From the NCBI RefSeq assembly GCF_023721815.1, contig NZ_JAMDLI010000008.1, positions 310,001 to 374,000 on the forward strand: a DNA stretch of 64,000 nt, read 5' to 3'. Below, one piece after another: positions 10,092 to 19,867 of the stretch. Position 1 is the stretch's first letter. The number at the start of each line of letters is the position of its first letter. This stretch comes from Pleomorphomonas sp. JP5 (GTDB lineage Bacteria > Pseudomonadota > Alphaproteobacteria > Rhizobiales > Pleomorphomonadaceae). The notes under the pieces were generated by a model, which saw nothing but the letters and a program-made list of their open reading frames with translations, had not been told where the DNA came from and did no database searches. The position numbers and the translations under genes were made by a program.

Positions 10092-10801
10092 CAGCGTCTC
10101 CCCTGCCCGCGCTCGGCCCAGGCCGAAATGCGGCGCAATCCGACGGAGGAGATGATCGACATGACGAGATAGAGCGAGCAGGCCACGAAGAAGAAGAAGA
10201 AGGCCTGCTTGGTGACCCCGACGGCGATGTTGGTATTGCGCAGCAGATCGGTGAGACCGATCACCGACACCAGCGACGTGTCTTTCAGAAGGATGAGCCA
10301 CAGGTTGGACAGCCCCGGCAGGGCCAGCCGGACAAGCTGAGGAACGATGATGAGCAGCATGGTGCGAAAGCGGGAAAGGCCAAGCGCGTAGGCGCCCTCA
10401 TACTGGCCGACGGTGATGCCCTTGAAGGCCGACAGGAAAACCTCGCTGGCATAGGACGAGAACATCAAAGCCAGCGCGATCATGCCGGCGAGATAGCTGT
10501 TCACCTCGAAGGCGCGCCCGAACAGAAGACGCCAGAGCGCCGACATGGCCATCTGACCGCCGTAGTAGATCAGGAACAGCGTGAGGAGCTCGGGAAGGCC
10601 GCGAAAGATCGTCGTGTAGACGTTGGCGGCCTTGCGCAGGAGCGGCTCGGAAGAATTCTTGGCGACGGCGATCAGAAAGCCGATCAGAAGGCCGAGCGGC
10701 AAGGTCGCCAGCGCCAGCGTCACCGTCACCAGCACACCATGCGCCAGTTCGTCGCCCCAGCCGCTGTCGCCGAAGGCCAGCAGTTCCATATAATTGGCCA
10801 T
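10091..10801 (-). CDS. Polar amino-acid ABC transporter permease (first permease)
   Basis: This 236-residue permease of the HisQ/ArtQ type has an N-terminal helix (ELAHGVLVTVTLALATLPLGLLIG) and the EAA-loop signature (EVFLSAFKGITVGQYEGAYALGLSRFRTMLLIIVPQL). It forms the membrane heterodimer with the downstream permease, to which it is joined by a one-base stop/start overlap. A GGGGAG about ten bases upstream supports the ATG at 10801. It is separated from the binding-protein gene by 204 bases that hold a stem-loop. Confidence 0.92.
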   Translation of the reverse strand: MANYMELLAFGDSGWGDELAHGVLVTVTLALATLPLGLLIGFLIAVAKNSSEPLLRKAANVYTTIFRGLPELLTLFLIYYGGQMAMSALWRLLFGRAFEVNSYLAGMIALALMFSSYASEVFLSAFKGITVGQYEGAYALGLSRFRTMLLIIVPQLVRLALPGLSNLWLILLKDTSLVSVIGLTDLLRNTNIAVGVTKQAFFFFFVACSLYLVMSIISSVGLRRISAWAERGQGRR

Positions 10802-10940
10802 CCGGCCGGTCTCCCCGTCGACACCCCTGCCATGATGGCCCGTTCCGCCACCATTTCCCGCTCACGAGCCGCCGCTTCTGTCGATCGGGTCGGTCAACCT
10901 GATCGGCGGGTGCCCTCGCGGGACTCTCGCCTTACAACAA

Positions 10941-10974
10941 GCGCGGGACTGCCGTCAAAAAGCAAATCCCGCGC
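10941..10974 (-). other. Intra-operon stem-loop between binding-protein and permease genes
   Basis: A perfect 8-bp stem, GCGCGGGA at 10941-10948 with TCCCGCGC at 10967-10974, encloses an 18-base loop. On the minus strand it is followed only by a weak T-rich stretch. Such elements between a binding protein and its permeases usually stabilise the upstream mRNA or partly terminate transcription, so that the binding protein is made in excess. Confidence 0.5.
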
Positions 10975-11005
10975 CGTTTCAATCGGTGATTATGAGTACT
11001 CGAAA

Positions 11006-11785
11006 TCAGCCGCCGTAGACGTCGAAGTCGAAGTACTTCTTGTTGATCTCCTCGTACTTGCCATTGGCGCGGATCGCCTTGATGGCAGCGGAGAACATGT
11101 CGCGCAGATCGGTGTCCTCCTTGCGAACGCCGACACCGGCGCCAGGACCGTGAATCTCGAGCACCGGAGTAACCATGCCGACCAGCTTGCAGCAGGCGCC
11201 AGCTTCGGTCTTCAGCCACTCCGACAGGACGACGCTATCATCGTTGGCGGCATCGAGACGGCCGTTGGCGAGATCGAGCTTGTACTCGTCGGCGGTCGGA
11301 TAGGACTTGAGCTCGCTTTCGGTCAGGACCTTCTCGACATAGTCGGCGTGCATGGTTGAAACTTGGGCGCCCACGGTCTTGCCGGCGAGATCCTCAGGCG
11401 TGACGCCCTTGATGTCCGTGTCCTTGGGAGCAACGATGGCCGGCGGCGTGTTGTAGTACTTCTCGGAGAAGTCGATGACCTTCTTGCGCTCCGGCGTAAT
11501 CGACATGGAGGCGATGATGCCGTCGAACTTGCCGGCGAGCAGCGCCGGGATCATGCCGTCCCAATCCTGGGCGACCACCTCGCACTCGACCTTCATCTCC
11601 TCGCAAAGGGCGAGCGCGATGTCGACGTCGAAGCCCTTGAGCTTGCCGTCGGTGTCGACATAGTTGAAGGGCGGATAGGCGCCTTCGGTACCGATGACGA
11701 CCTTCTTCCACTCCTTGGCCGATGCGCCACCGAGCGACAGCGCCAGCAAGGCGGCGGCGGTGACGAGTGTCTTGGCAAACTTCAT
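11006..11785 (-). CDS. Amino-acid ABC transporter substrate-binding protein (Lys/Arg/Orn/His type)
   Basis: The 259-residue precursor starts with a signal peptide (cleavage near GASAKEWKK). It then shows the SBP_bac_3 fold with EGAYPPFNYVDTDGKLKGFDVDIALALC, DWDGMIPALLAGKFDGIIASMSITPERKKVIDFSEKYYNTP and the C-terminal NKKYFDFDVYG. The signature FxxGFDVD is found in the ArgT/HisJ/ArtJ group, which suggests a basic amino acid. Cys pairs near residue 195 (GACCKLVG) may form a disulfide. The ATG at 11785 follows AGGGGA; the open frame extends 51 codons upstream without a credible start. Confidence 0.93.
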   Translation of the reverse strand: MKFAKTLVTAAALLALSLGGASAKEWKKVVIGTEGAYPPFNYVDTDGKLKGFDVDIALALCEEMKVECEVVAQDWDGMIPALLAGKFDGIIASMSITPERKKVIDFSEKYYNTPPAIVAPKDTDIKGVTPEDLAGKTVGAQVSTMHADYVEKVLTESELKSYPTADEYKLDLANGRLDAANDDSVVLSEWLKTEAGACCKLVGMVTPVLEIHGPGAGVGVRKEDTDLRDMFSAAIKAIRANGKYEEINKKYFDFDVYGG

Positions 11786-12032
11786 GATTGTCCCCTCTAG
11801 ATCCGTTTGATCGACCGCCACAGTCGGCACAAGCGATCGCCCCGACGATCGTTGCTGCCGACAGACGGCTCCCTGTTCGTTTTCGGCGCGGCCGCCGGAG
11901 GAACTGGTGTCCTTCCTTGAAGTGACCTGCGCTGCCAAACCTTCCGCGAACCGACGCTCTGCCTAAACCTTGGGCTGGCGCCGATCCGCCTGCATCTTCA
12001 TCTCATTCCGCGATCGGATGCAACCGGGGACA

Positions 12033-12698
12033 TTATTGCGCCTGCCTAGATTCCGCACGCCGGGATGACCACGGACGACCCGAGCCGATCAGTTCGGCGG
12101 CGAAGGCAAGGTCGTCAGGCGTGTTGACGTTGAAGAACGGGTCGACCGTTCTGGCCCCGACACGGATCGGCGCGAACGGAACGCCGCGCGCGCCCTCGGC
12201 GGCGAGAAACGTCCCAACTCGCCGCTCCGCCCCGCCGACGAGGAACGCCCGAAGCCTTGGCGTGACCGAAAGCGGCCACAGCGCGCAGAGGGGCGCTTTC
12301 CCGCTCGGCCCCTCGGCGAACAGGATAGTGTCCGACCCGTCGGCACTGGCTGCCAGCGCGTCGGCCAACCCGGCGGGCAGGAACGGCAGATCGACCGGGA
12401 CGGTCAGAAGGTGGGATGTCGGCGATGGCAGGGTCGTCGCGCGAGCAAGGCCGGCGAGAACGCCGGCAAGCGGCCCCTCGAAAGTTGCGCTCTCGTCATG
12501 GACGACGGGAAGCGCCAGGTCGGGCAAGCCGAGGCCGGGCGGCAGGTTGACGGCAAGATCGCCGACCTGCGGCGCCAGCGCCGCCACCGCCCGCGCCAGC
12601 AGCGTCGCACCGGCAAGTTCGGTCAGCGCCTTGGGCGTCTCCCCGCCCATGCGACTCGAGCGCCCTCCGGCGAGGATGAGACCGGCAAATCCGTTCAT
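12033..12698 (-). CDS. mobA: Molybdenum cofactor guanylyltransferase MobA
   Basis: MobA transfers GMP from GTP to molybdopterin to make the guanine-dinucleotide cofactor. The nucleotide-binding signature LILAGGRSSRMGGETPKALTELAG is at the N-terminus, and VPVDLPFLP carries the metal-binding aspartate. The C-terminal PFFNVNTPDDL is the usual end of the domain. Length of about 221 residues is normal. The start is uncertain: MNGFAGLILAGG (12698) is used, but an ATG six codons upstream (12716) is possible, and neither has a strong ribosome-binding site. No other molybdenum gene is nearby. Confidence 0.88.
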   Translation of the reverse strand: MNGFAGLILAGGRSSRMGGETPKALTELAGATLLARAVAALAPQVGDLAVNLPPGLGLPDLALPVVHDESATFEGPLAGVLAGLARATTLPSPTSHLLTVPVDLPFLPAGLADALAASADGSDTILFAEGPSGKAPLCALWPLSVTPRLRAFLVGGAERRVGTFLAAEGARGVPFAPIRVGARTVDPFFNVNTPDDLAFAAELIGSGRPWSSRRAESRQAQ

Positions 12699-12830
12699 CC
12701 GGCGATAGAACGGCATGGAAGGAAAACCGACAAGCCCTCCGGAGTCATCCGCATGATTGCCCTGTCGCAAATACACTCCCGATCGCACGCTTTATGGATT
12801 AGGTAAGAGCCAAACAAATCGGAGCACGCC

Positions 12831-13955
12831 ATGCCAAGCCTCAAGGAACAGGTCGCCGCCGCCCTCAGCAAGCTCTCCATGCCCGGCACCGGCAAGGATA
12901 TCGTCGCAGCCGGCGCCGTGTCCGACATATACGAGAAGGACGGCAAGGTCATGCTGTCGATCTCCGTGCCGGCCGACAAGGCCTCACGGTTCGAGCCCAT
13001 CCGCGCCGCGGCGGAAGCCGCCGTGAAGGCCATCCCCGGCGTCGTCAAGGCGACGGTGGCGCTGACCGCCGAGGTGGCGCCCGGCAGCGCGGCGCCCAAA
13101 GCGGCAGCGCAGGATCATGGCCACGGCCATTCCCACGCCATGCCGGCCAAGAACGGCATTCCCGGCGTCAAGTCGATCATCGCGGTCGCCTCGGGCAAGG
13201 GCGGCGTCGGCAAGTCGACCACGGCGGTGAACTTCGCGCTGGCTCTTTCGGCGCGTGGCCTCAAGGTGGGCATTCTCGACGCCGACATCTACGGCCCGTC
13301 CGTGCCGCGCCTGATGGGGCTTTCCGGCGACAAGCCGGAGGTCAACGAGGACCGCACGCTGGCGCCGCTCGAGAACTACGGCGTCAAGGTGATGTCGATC
13401 GGCTTCCTGGTCGACGAGGAAACACCGATGATCTGGCGGGCGCCGATGGCCGTGTCCGCCCTGACTCAGATGCTGCGCGAGAGCGCTTGGGGCGATCTCG
13501 ACGTGCTGGTGGTCGACATGCCGCCGGGCACCGGCGACGTGCAGCTGACCATGGCCCAGCAGGTGCCGCTCACCGGCGCGGTCATCGTCTCGACCCCGCA
13601 GGACCTCGCGCTGCTCGACGCACGGCGCGGCGTCGCCATGTTCCAGAAGGTCGAGGTGCCCGTCCTCGGCATTGTCGAGAACATGGCCTATTTCATCTGC
13701 CCGAACTGCGGTACCCACCACGATATCTTCGGTCATGGCGGCGCCGCGCAGGAAGCGCGCCGCATCGGCGTGCCCTTCCTCGGCGAAGTGCCTCTTGAGA
13801 TGAAGATCCGCGAGACGTCGGACGCCGGCCTGCCGGTGGTGGCCACCGAGCCGAACGGCCCGCACGCCGAATCCTATCTGGCCATCGCCGGCCAGGTTCT
13901 GGACACGCTCGCCGGCAAGCCCCAGCGCGCCGCGCCCCGCATCGTCATCGAATAA
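12831..13955 (+). CDS. apbC: Mrp/NBP35 (ApbC) family iron-sulfur carrier ATPase
   Basis: The 374-residue protein has an N-terminal MIP18/DUF59 domain (residues 1-85) and a His-rich linker (DHGHGHSHA). The P-loop ATPase domain has the deviant Walker A motif SGKGGVGKSTT, VVDMPPGTGD as Walker B, and the CPNCG pair that binds a bridging [4Fe-4S] cluster. The family delivers Fe-S clusters to apo-enzymes in the cytosol. Length matches the long alphaproteobacterial form. GGAG seven bases upstream supports the ATG. The gene is monocistronic, ending at a strong terminator. Confidence 0.95.
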   Translation: MPSLKEQVAAALSKLSMPGTGKDIVAAGAVSDIYEKDGKVMLSISVPADKASRFEPIRAAAEAAVKAIPGVVKATVALTAEVAPGSAAPKAAAQDHGHGHSHAMPAKNGIPGVKSIIAVASGKGGVGKSTTAVNFALALSARGLKVGILDADIYGPSVPRLMGLSGDKPEVNEDRTLAPLENYGVKVMSIGFLVDEETPMIWRAPMAVSALTQMLRESAWGDLDVLVVDMPPGTGDVQLTMAQQVPLTGAVIVSTPQDLALLDARRGVAMFQKVEVPVLGIVENMAYFICPNCGTHHDIFGHGGAAQEARRIGVPFLGEVPLEMKIRETSDAGLPVVATEPNGPHAESYLAIAGQVLDTLAGKPQRAAPRIVIE

Positions 13956-13979
13956 GGGCAGCCGAACATCCCGGAAAGA

Positions 13980-14016
13980 AAAGGGCGCTTCCGCCAACCG
14001 GCGGGGCGCCCTTTTT
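13980..14016 (+). terminator. Intrinsic terminator after apbC
   Basis: AAAGGGCGC (13980-13988) pairs with GCGCCCTTT (14006-14014), with an inner CCGCC/GGCGG extension, and a run of five T follows the stem. It separates apbC from the convergent EamA gene. Confidence 0.88.
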
Positions 14017-14019
14017 CAT

Positions 14020-14919
14020 TCAGACGGCCGGGTCAGCCCGGCTGGCGAGCGTCTGGTGGCGAACCCGCTCGCGGTAGAAGATGTAGATGCCGGAGCCGAC
14101 GACGATGGCGATACCGAGAAGCGTCAGGAGATCGGGCACGTCGCCCCAGATGATCCAGCCGAGCACAATGGCGAAGGGAATGGTCGAATAGCGGAACTGG
14201 GCGACCAGCGAGATGTCGCCGTGCCGCATGGCGTCGATCGAGAACTGAACGCCGAAGATGCAGGTGAGGCCGGCGATCACGATAAGCCCGAACTCAATCG
14301 CCGTCATCGCCTGCCAGACCTCGGTCGCCGACAGAAGACCGCAGGCGATCGTGACCATGATCTGGGTGGTGAGCGTCACCACCGCCGAGTTGGTGTCCGG
14401 CGCGATGAAGCGGGTGGAGAGCTCACGGACGGTGACGAAGGCCACCGACAACAGCGGCAGCAGCGCCCAACTGTTGAAGCCCTCGGGACCGGGGCGAACG
14501 ATGATCAGGATGCCGCAGAAGCCGATGACCACCGACATCCAGCGCCGCCAGCCGACGAACTCGCCGAGAACGAGGGCGCCGGCAGCCGTGATGGCCAGCG
14601 GAGCGCCCTGCGAGATGGCGGACGCGTTGGCGATCGGCAGGTGAACGAGGCCCGAGAGGTAGACCACCGTCGCAAAGCCCTCGCAGATCGAGCGCGTCAC
14701 CACGAAGCGCGAGACCTGCGTCCGCATGTTCGGCAGAAGGCCCATCCGCCAGACGGCGGCGAACACGATCGCCGTCGCAATGAGCGATCGGATGAAGAGC
14801 ACCTCGCCGATCGGCAGATCGTCCGCCACGGCTTTGACGATGGTGTCGTTGATGAGAAAGAACAGGCAGCAGAGCAGCATCGCAACGATGCCGCGCAACG
14901 TCTCGCGAAAGTCGGTCAT
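14020..14919 (-). CDS. EamA/DMT-superfamily transporter
   Basis: About 299 residues form ten membrane helices arranged as two EamA repeats, typical of drug/metabolite exporters. Repeat motifs such as SQGAPLAITAAGALVLGEFVGWRRW and the matching IPFAIVLGWIIWGDVPDLLTLLGIAIVVGSGIYI near the C-terminus are visible. ATG 14919 places the first helix right after a short cytoplasmic head; a GTG at 14958 is an alternative. The substrate is unknown. Confidence 0.87.
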   Translation of the reverse strand: MTDFRETLRGIVAMLLCCLFFLINDTIVKAVADDLPIGEVLFIRSLIATAIVFAAVWRMGLLPNMRTQVSRFVVTRSICEGFATVVYLSGLVHLPIANASAISQGAPLAITAAGALVLGEFVGWRRWMSVVIGFCGILIIVRPGPEGFNSWALLPLLSVAFVTVRELSTRFIAPDTNSAVVTLTTQIMVTIACGLLSATEVWQAMTAIEFGLIVIAGLTCIFGVQFSIDAMRHGDISLVAQFRYSTIPFAIVLGWIIWGDVPDLLTLLGIAIVVGSGIYIFYRERVRHQTLASRADPAV

Positions 14920-15019
14920 TTGGTGGGGGGCGCCTTCAAAGCGATCGATTCGGCGCACTATCGTTCATGGAACGATTCACGGCAAGTCGGTCGTTCTCAG
15001 GCCGTCTCGGAGACTCGTC

Positions 15020-16015
15020 TCAGCGGTCGCCGATCGCCACCACCGTCCGCCCGGCGATGCCGCCGTCGGCGATGCGACGGGCAGCGTCGATCGCCTCTGG
15101 CAGCCCGATCACCCGCGTCATCGCCGCGAGCCGGTCACGATCGACGATATCGGCAAGCCGGCTCCAGATCGCCTCGCGCCGCGCCGTCGGCACGTGAACG
15201 CTGTCGACGCCGATCAGGCTGACGCCTCGCAGGATGAAGGGAGCGACGCTGGTCGGAAGATCCATGCCGGCGGCGTTGCCGCAGGCGATGGCCGCGCCGC
15301 CTGCCTTCAGCATCGACAGCACATGCGCCAGCATGGTCGAACCGACCGTGTCGACGGCGGCTACCCAGCGTTCGCGAGCAAGCGGCTTTACCGCCCCTTC
15401 GAACACCTCACGACCGATCACCTCGGCGGCGCCGAGCCGGCGCAGCCGCTCGGCCTGTTCGGGACGCCCGGTCACCGCCGTGACGCTCCACCCTGCCCGC
15501 GCCAGCAGCATGACCGCCAGGGAGCCGACACCACCGGCCGCGCCAGTCACGACGGCCGGCCCGTCGGCAGGCGTGAGACCGAGACGGCCGAGCCTGTCGA
15601 ACCCCTCGGCAACGGTGAGGCCGGCGGTGCCCAGCGCCATCGCCTGCTCCGGCGACAGGGTTGGGGGACGACGGACCAGCCAGTCGCCCGAGACGCGCAT
15701 CCGCCCTGCCCAGCCGCCGAGATGCGTCTCGCCGATACCCCAGCCAGTCAGGATCACCTCGTCGCCCGGCCGCCAGCGCGCGTCTTCCGAAGTCGCCACC
15801 GTTGCGGCAACGTCGACGCCTGGCACCATGGGCCAGCGACGCACCACGGGAAGGCGGCCGGTCACGGCCAGTCCATCCTTGAAGTTCACCGCGGAGGCAC
15901 GAACGGCAAGCGTGACATTTCCATCCATCAGGTCACGGTCGAAAAGACGGCCGAACCGCGCCTGTGTCTTCCCATCCCCATCCCGTTCAAGCACCACCGC
16001 AGCGAAATCCGTCAT
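15020..16015 (-). CDS. acuI: AcuI/YhdH-like acrylyl-CoA reductase (MDR family)
   Basis: This 331-residue zinc-independent medium-chain reductase has an N-terminal GroES-like domain (SAVNFKDGLAVTGRLPVVRRWPMVPGVD). Its NADPH-binding Rossmann motif is GAAGGVGSLAVMLLARAGW, followed by VTGRPEQAERLRRLGAAEVI. These are hallmarks of the YhdH/AcuI group, which reduces acryloyl-CoA to propionyl-CoA using NADPH. AAAGGA sits six bases before the ATG at 16015. Related quinone reductases share the fold, so the substrate is inferred from the subgroup motifs. Confidence 0.85.
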   Translation of the reverse strand: MTDFAAVVLERDGDGKTQARFGRLFDRDLMDGNVTLAVRASAVNFKDGLAVTGRLPVVRRWPMVPGVDVAATVATSEDARWRPGDEVILTGWGIGETHLGGWAGRMRVSGDWLVRRPPTLSPEQAMALGTAGLTVAEGFDRLGRLGLTPADGPAVVTGAAGGVGSLAVMLLARAGWSVTAVTGRPEQAERLRRLGAAEVIGREVFEGAVKPLARERWVAAVDTVGSTMLAHVLSMLKAGGAAIACGNAAGMDLPTSVAPFILRGVSLIGVDSVHVPTARREAIWSRLADIVDRDRLAAMTRVIGLPEAIDAARRIADGGIAGRTVVAIGDR

Positions 16016-16242
16016 ACTCAGTCCTTTCAAAGTCATCCGGTCATTTACCACGATGACCTGTCCGCCGACATCCCCGTTCCATCCGGCGATCGGCGTTTAT
16101 CGCGGAAACCCGCCGCCGCCGCCCCATCGACCAGAGCGCATTAACGGCTTTTCAAGGTTAATCCGGCAGCATCGGACCAGGGATCAGTTTCGTTTCCGTC
16201 ATCGTTTGTCTCAGTCCTGTTCCCGCCGGAGGCCGTCAGTCC

Positions 16243-17478
16243 ATGCGTCGCGTTCCTCGTACCAGAGTCCGGCCCGGACACGGGCGCGTCGGGCTCGCCG
16301 CCGCAGGCGCGTTGTTCGTCGTCGCGGCCGCTTTCCCCACGTCCGTCGCCTATCAGGACATCGCCAGCCTCGTCGTCGACTCCATCAGCCCGGAGACGCG
16401 CTGGGCCGTGACGCTCGGCGTCGGCCCTGGAGGTGAAAGCAAGGTGGTCGCCCCCCGTCTCGGCGAGGTCAACGACGCTGCGGCGCGGCTCGAGATGAAC
16501 GATGGGTCCATCGTCATCGAAGGCATGGGCGACGTCATCACCGGCGCGGTGGGCAACTCGGCCTTCGTCCCCGACGAGGATCGCATCGACCGCAGCTGGA
16601 AGGGCGACCTTCCGATGAGCGTCACCACGCCGCCGACGGCGCGGGGCTTTTCCGCCGGCTCGCTTACGCTGGGCGACGCCAGCCGCCTGACACCGCCGTC
16701 CGTGCTTCCCACCATGGCCTTTTCGGCGTCGTCGGCGCCGCTGTCCGTTCTGGCGGTATCACGCTTCATCGGCCCCAAGCCGACGACCGCCGTCGCCGAC
16801 CTCGCGCCGACCACCATGCCGCTGCCCAAGCCCGACCAGACGATCCTGGTGGCCGCGAGCTATCCCTCGCGAGCCTATGCGCCCGCCGAGACCGGCGCCG
16901 CCGCTTCGGCGCTGCTCGCCGCCTACGCGCCCGACAGCTCGGTGGTCAGCCAGGACATGTTCGCCTCGCTGTTCGCCATGCCGGGCGACAAGCCCGAACC
17001 GCCGGCACCCGTGGTGCGCCCGGGCGATCACTGGTGGGCGGCCAACCCGCTGCCGGCCAACGTCTGGGACGACGCGCAGCAGAAGTGCCTCGCCGAGGCG
17101 ATCTATTTCGAGTCCCGCTCCGAGCCGCGCAAGGGTCAGATCGCCGTCGCCCAGGTCGTGCTCAACCGCGTCAAGAACCCGGCCTATCCCGAGACCATCT
17201 GCAAGGTGGTCTACCAGAACCGCGACAGGTACAACGAGTGCCAGTTCTCGTTCGCCTGCGACGGCCGACGCGACGTCATCTTCGACAAGGTATCGTGGCG
17301 ACGGGCCAAGCAACTGGCCGGAGAAGTGACAAGCGGCGCAGCCTGGCTCGACGAGGTCGGCACCGCCACCCACTATCACGCAACCTACGTACGGCCGAAC
17401 TGGGCCAGCGTCTTCAAGAAGAAGGCGAAGATCGGCATGCACGTCTTCTACCAGACGATCAACGGTGGCTGGAGCTGA
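16243..17478 (+). CDS. Cell-wall hydrolase with C-terminal SleB domain
   Basis: The 411-residue protein has an N-terminal signal anchor (VGLAAAGALFVVAAAF), a long low-complexity Ala/Pro/Ser-rich region to about residue 275, and a C-terminal hydrolase_2/SleB domain. The domain is recognised by CLAEAIYFESRSEPRKGQIAVAQVVLNRV, with the catalytic Glu in the first part, and by THYHATYVRPNW. In alphaproteobacteria such proteins are periplasmic peptidoglycan hydrolases, not spore germination enzymes. It precedes glyS by 155 bases on the same strand. Confidence 0.88.
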   Translation: MRRVPRTRVRPGHGRVGLAAAGALFVVAAAFPTSVAYQDIASLVVDSISPETRWAVTLGVGPGGESKVVAPRLGEVNDAAARLEMNDGSIVIEGMGDVITGAVGNSAFVPDEDRIDRSWKGDLPMSVTTPPTARGFSAGSLTLGDASRLTPPSVLPTMAFSASSAPLSVLAVSRFIGPKPTTAVADLAPTTMPLPKPDQTILVAASYPSRAYAPAETGAAASALLAAYAPDSSVVSQDMFASLFAMPGDKPEPPAPVVRPGDHWWAANPLPANVWDDAQQKCLAEAIYFESRSEPRKGQIAVAQVVLNRVKNPAYPETICKVVYQNRDRYNECQFSFACDGRRDVIFDKVSWRRAKQLAGEVTSGAAWLDEVGTATHYHATYVRPNWASVFKKKAKIGMHVFYQTINGGWS

Positions 17479-17633
17479 GCCAACAGGTTCGTCCGGCCGG
17501 TTTTGTTGACGATCCATCGGGTCTCTTGTCCATTCGCGCGTCTATTCGGGGATGACATTTTTCCCCGAACCGACTAATCAGACGCAGCATTGCAAGACGA
17601 CCGGCGACACGCCGGGAGGACCCGAGGACCACC

Positions 17634-19673
17634 ATGCCCGATCTTCTCATTGAGCTCTTCTCCGAAGAGATTCCCGCCAGCATGCAGGCGAAGGCCGCCG
17701 ACGATCTCAAGGGTCTGGTGACGAACGGTCTGGTGAATGCCGGTCTGACCTACGAAAGCGCCGGTGCCTTTGCGACGCCCCGCCGCCTTGCGCTGACCGT
17801 TCACGGCCTCAACACCCGCTCGCCCGACATTCGCGAAGAGAAGAAGGGTCCGCGCACCGACGCGCCGGCCGGCGCCATCCAGGGCTTCCTGCGCGGGGCC
17901 GGGCTCGACGACATCGCCAAGGCGCGCGTCGTATCCGACCCGAAGAAGGGTGACTTCTACGTCGCCGACCTGCTCAAGCCCGGCCGCGCCGCCGAGACGA
18001 TCATCGCCGAGCTGATGCCCCAGGTCATCCGCAGCTTCCCCTGGCCGAAGTCACAGCGCTGGGGTTCGGGCTCGCTCACCTGGGTGCGGCCGCTGCACTC
18101 CATCGTCTGCACCTTCGGGCCGGAGACCGAGGAGCCCGTGGTCATCGACTTCGAGGTCGAGGGCATCCGCTCGGGCAACATCACCTACGGTCACCGTTTC
18201 CTCGCTCCCGAGGCGATCAAGGTGAAGCGCTTCTCCGACTATGTCGAGAAGCTCGAGAAGGCCAAGGTGGTGCTCGATCCGGCCCGCCGGCGCGAGATCA
18301 TCCTCGCCGACGCCCGCAACCTCGCCTTCGCCGCCGGCCTTGAGCTGGTCGAGGACGAGGGGCTGCTCAACGAGGTCGCCGGTCTCGTCGAGTGGCCGGT
18401 CGTGCTGATGGGCGCCTTCGATGCCGCCTTCCTCGACGTGCCCGACGAGGTGATCCGGGCCACCATCCGCGCCAACCAGAAGTGCTTCGTGCTGCGCGAC
18501 CCCAAGACGGGCCGCCTCGCCAATCGCTTCATCCTGACGTCGAACATGGCGGCGACCGATGGCGGGGCCACCATCATCGCCGGCAACGAGCGCGTCATCC
18601 GCGCCCGCCTGTCGGACGCCAAGTTCTTCTGGGACGGCGATCTCGCCATTCCCTTGGAAACGCTGGTGCCCAAGCTCGAAGGCATCACCTTCCACGAGAA
18701 GCTCGGCAGCCAGGGAGATCGCGTGCGCCGCATCGTGGCGCTTGCCCGCGAGATCGCGCCGCTGGTCGGCGCCGATGCCGACAAGGCCGCCCGCGCCGCC
18801 CTGCTCGCCAAGGCGGATCTGCTCTCCGGCGTCGTCGGCGAGTTCCCCGAGGTGCAGGGCCTGATGGGGCGCTACTACGCCGCGCATGCCGGCGAGGACG
18901 CGGCCGTCGCCGCCGCCATCGAGGAACACTGGAAGCCGCAGGGGCCATCCGACCGCGTGCCGAAGGCGCCCGTCTCCATCGCCGTGGCGCTCGCCGACAA
19001 GCTCGACACGCTGGTCGGGTTCTGGGCCATCGACGAGAAGCCGACGGGCAGCAAGGACCCCTTCGCGCTGCGCCGCGCCGCGCTCGGCGTCATCCGCATC
19101 ATCCTCGACAACGGCGTTCGCCTTCCGCTCTCCGCCTACGCCAGCAAGACGCCCGATCTGCTCAACTTCTTCGCCGATCGCCTGAAGGTACAGCTGCGCG
19201 AGCAGGGAACCCGCTTCGATCTGGTCGACGCGGTCTTCGCGCTCGGCGGGCAGGATGACCTGCTCCTGATCGTCAAGCGCGTCGAAGCTCTGGGAGCGCT
19301 TCTCGCCACCGACGACGGAAAGAACCTCCTGGCCGGCTACAAGCGCGCCGCCAACATCCTGAAGGCCGAGGAGAAGAAGGGCACCACCGTCGCGGACGCC
19401 GTCGACGCAAGCCTGTTCAAGGAAGCCGAAGAGAAGACCCTTGCCGCTGCCGTCGAAACGGCCGCGCAGGCCGCTCACGACGCCGTCGATACCGAGAACT
19501 TCGAAGGCGCCATGAAGGCGCTCGCCACGTTGCGCGCGCCGGTCGACGCCTTCTTCGAGAAGGTTCTGGTCAACGACGCCGACGAACGCGTGCGCGCCAA
19601 CCGCCTCGCTCTCCTCACGGTGTTGCGCAACGCCTGCCATCAGGTTGCGGACTTCTCGAAGATCGAAGGCTGA
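17634..19673 (+). CDS. glyS: Glycine--tRNA ligase beta subunit
   Basis: GlyS binds tRNA-Gly and completes the alpha2-beta2 glycyl-tRNA synthetase. The sequence begins [18 protein letters not shown] and carries [20 protein letters not shown] and [11 protein letters not shown], and ends in the DALR-type anticodon-binding region ([11 protein letters not shown]). The 679-residue length is as expected. The catalytic alpha subunit gene glyQ normally lies directly upstream but is absent here. A stem-loop (17545-17569) lies in the leader. The ATG is preceded by GGGAGGA. A strong terminator follows. Confidence 0.97.
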   Translation: MPDLLIELFSEEIPASMQAKAADDLKGLVTNGLVNAGLTYESAGAFATPRRLALTVHGLNTRSPDIREEKKGPRTDAPAGAIQGFLRGAGLDDIAKARVVSDPKKGDFYVADLLKPGRAAETIIAELMPQVIRSFPWPKSQRWGSGSLTWVRPLHSIVCTFGPETEEPVVIDFEVEGIRSGNITYGHRFLAPEAIKVKRFSDYVEKLEKAKVVLDPARRREIILADARNLAFAAGLELVEDEGLLNEVAGLVEWPVVLMGAFDAAFLDVPDEVIRATIRANQKCFVLRDPKTGRLANRFILTSNMAATDGGATIIAGNERVIRARLSDAKFFWDGDLAIPLETLVPKLEGITFHEKLGSQGDRVRRIVALAREIAPLVGADADKAARAALLAKADLLSGVVGEFPEVQGLMGRYYAAHAGEDAAVAAAIEEHWKPQGPSDRVPKAPVSIAVALADKLDTLVGFWAIDEKPTGSKDPFALRRAALGVIRIILDNGVRLPLSAYASKTPDLLNFFADRLKVQLREQGTRFDLVDAVFALGGQDDLLLIVKRVEALGALLATDDGKNLLAGYKRAANILKAEEKKGTTVADAVDASLFKEAEEKTLAAAVETAAQAAHDAVDTENFEGAMKALATLRAPVDAFFEKVLVNDADERVRANRLALLTVLRNACHQVADFSKIEG

Positions 19674-19695
19674 GCTCGATTACATCAGACAATAC

Positions 19696-19729
19696 AAGCC
19701 GCTTGCCCCTCTGGGCGGGCGGCTTTTTT
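19696..19729 (+). terminator. Intrinsic terminator after glyS
   Basis: AAGCCGCTTGCCC pairs with GGGCGGGCGGCTT (13 bp with two G-U pairs, CTCT loop) and is followed by six T. It closes the glyS transcript. Confidence 0.92.
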
Positions 19730-19867
19730 GTTCGCTCTCGGAACAAAATCAACCTGAAATCGTTACGAATTCGGCTTTGCTTTTTTTACGCGCATATTTG
19801 GCGAAAATGCTTGGCATATACGACTTTCGGCGTATTCTGATTTCAACATCTATCGCCAATCGGATGA

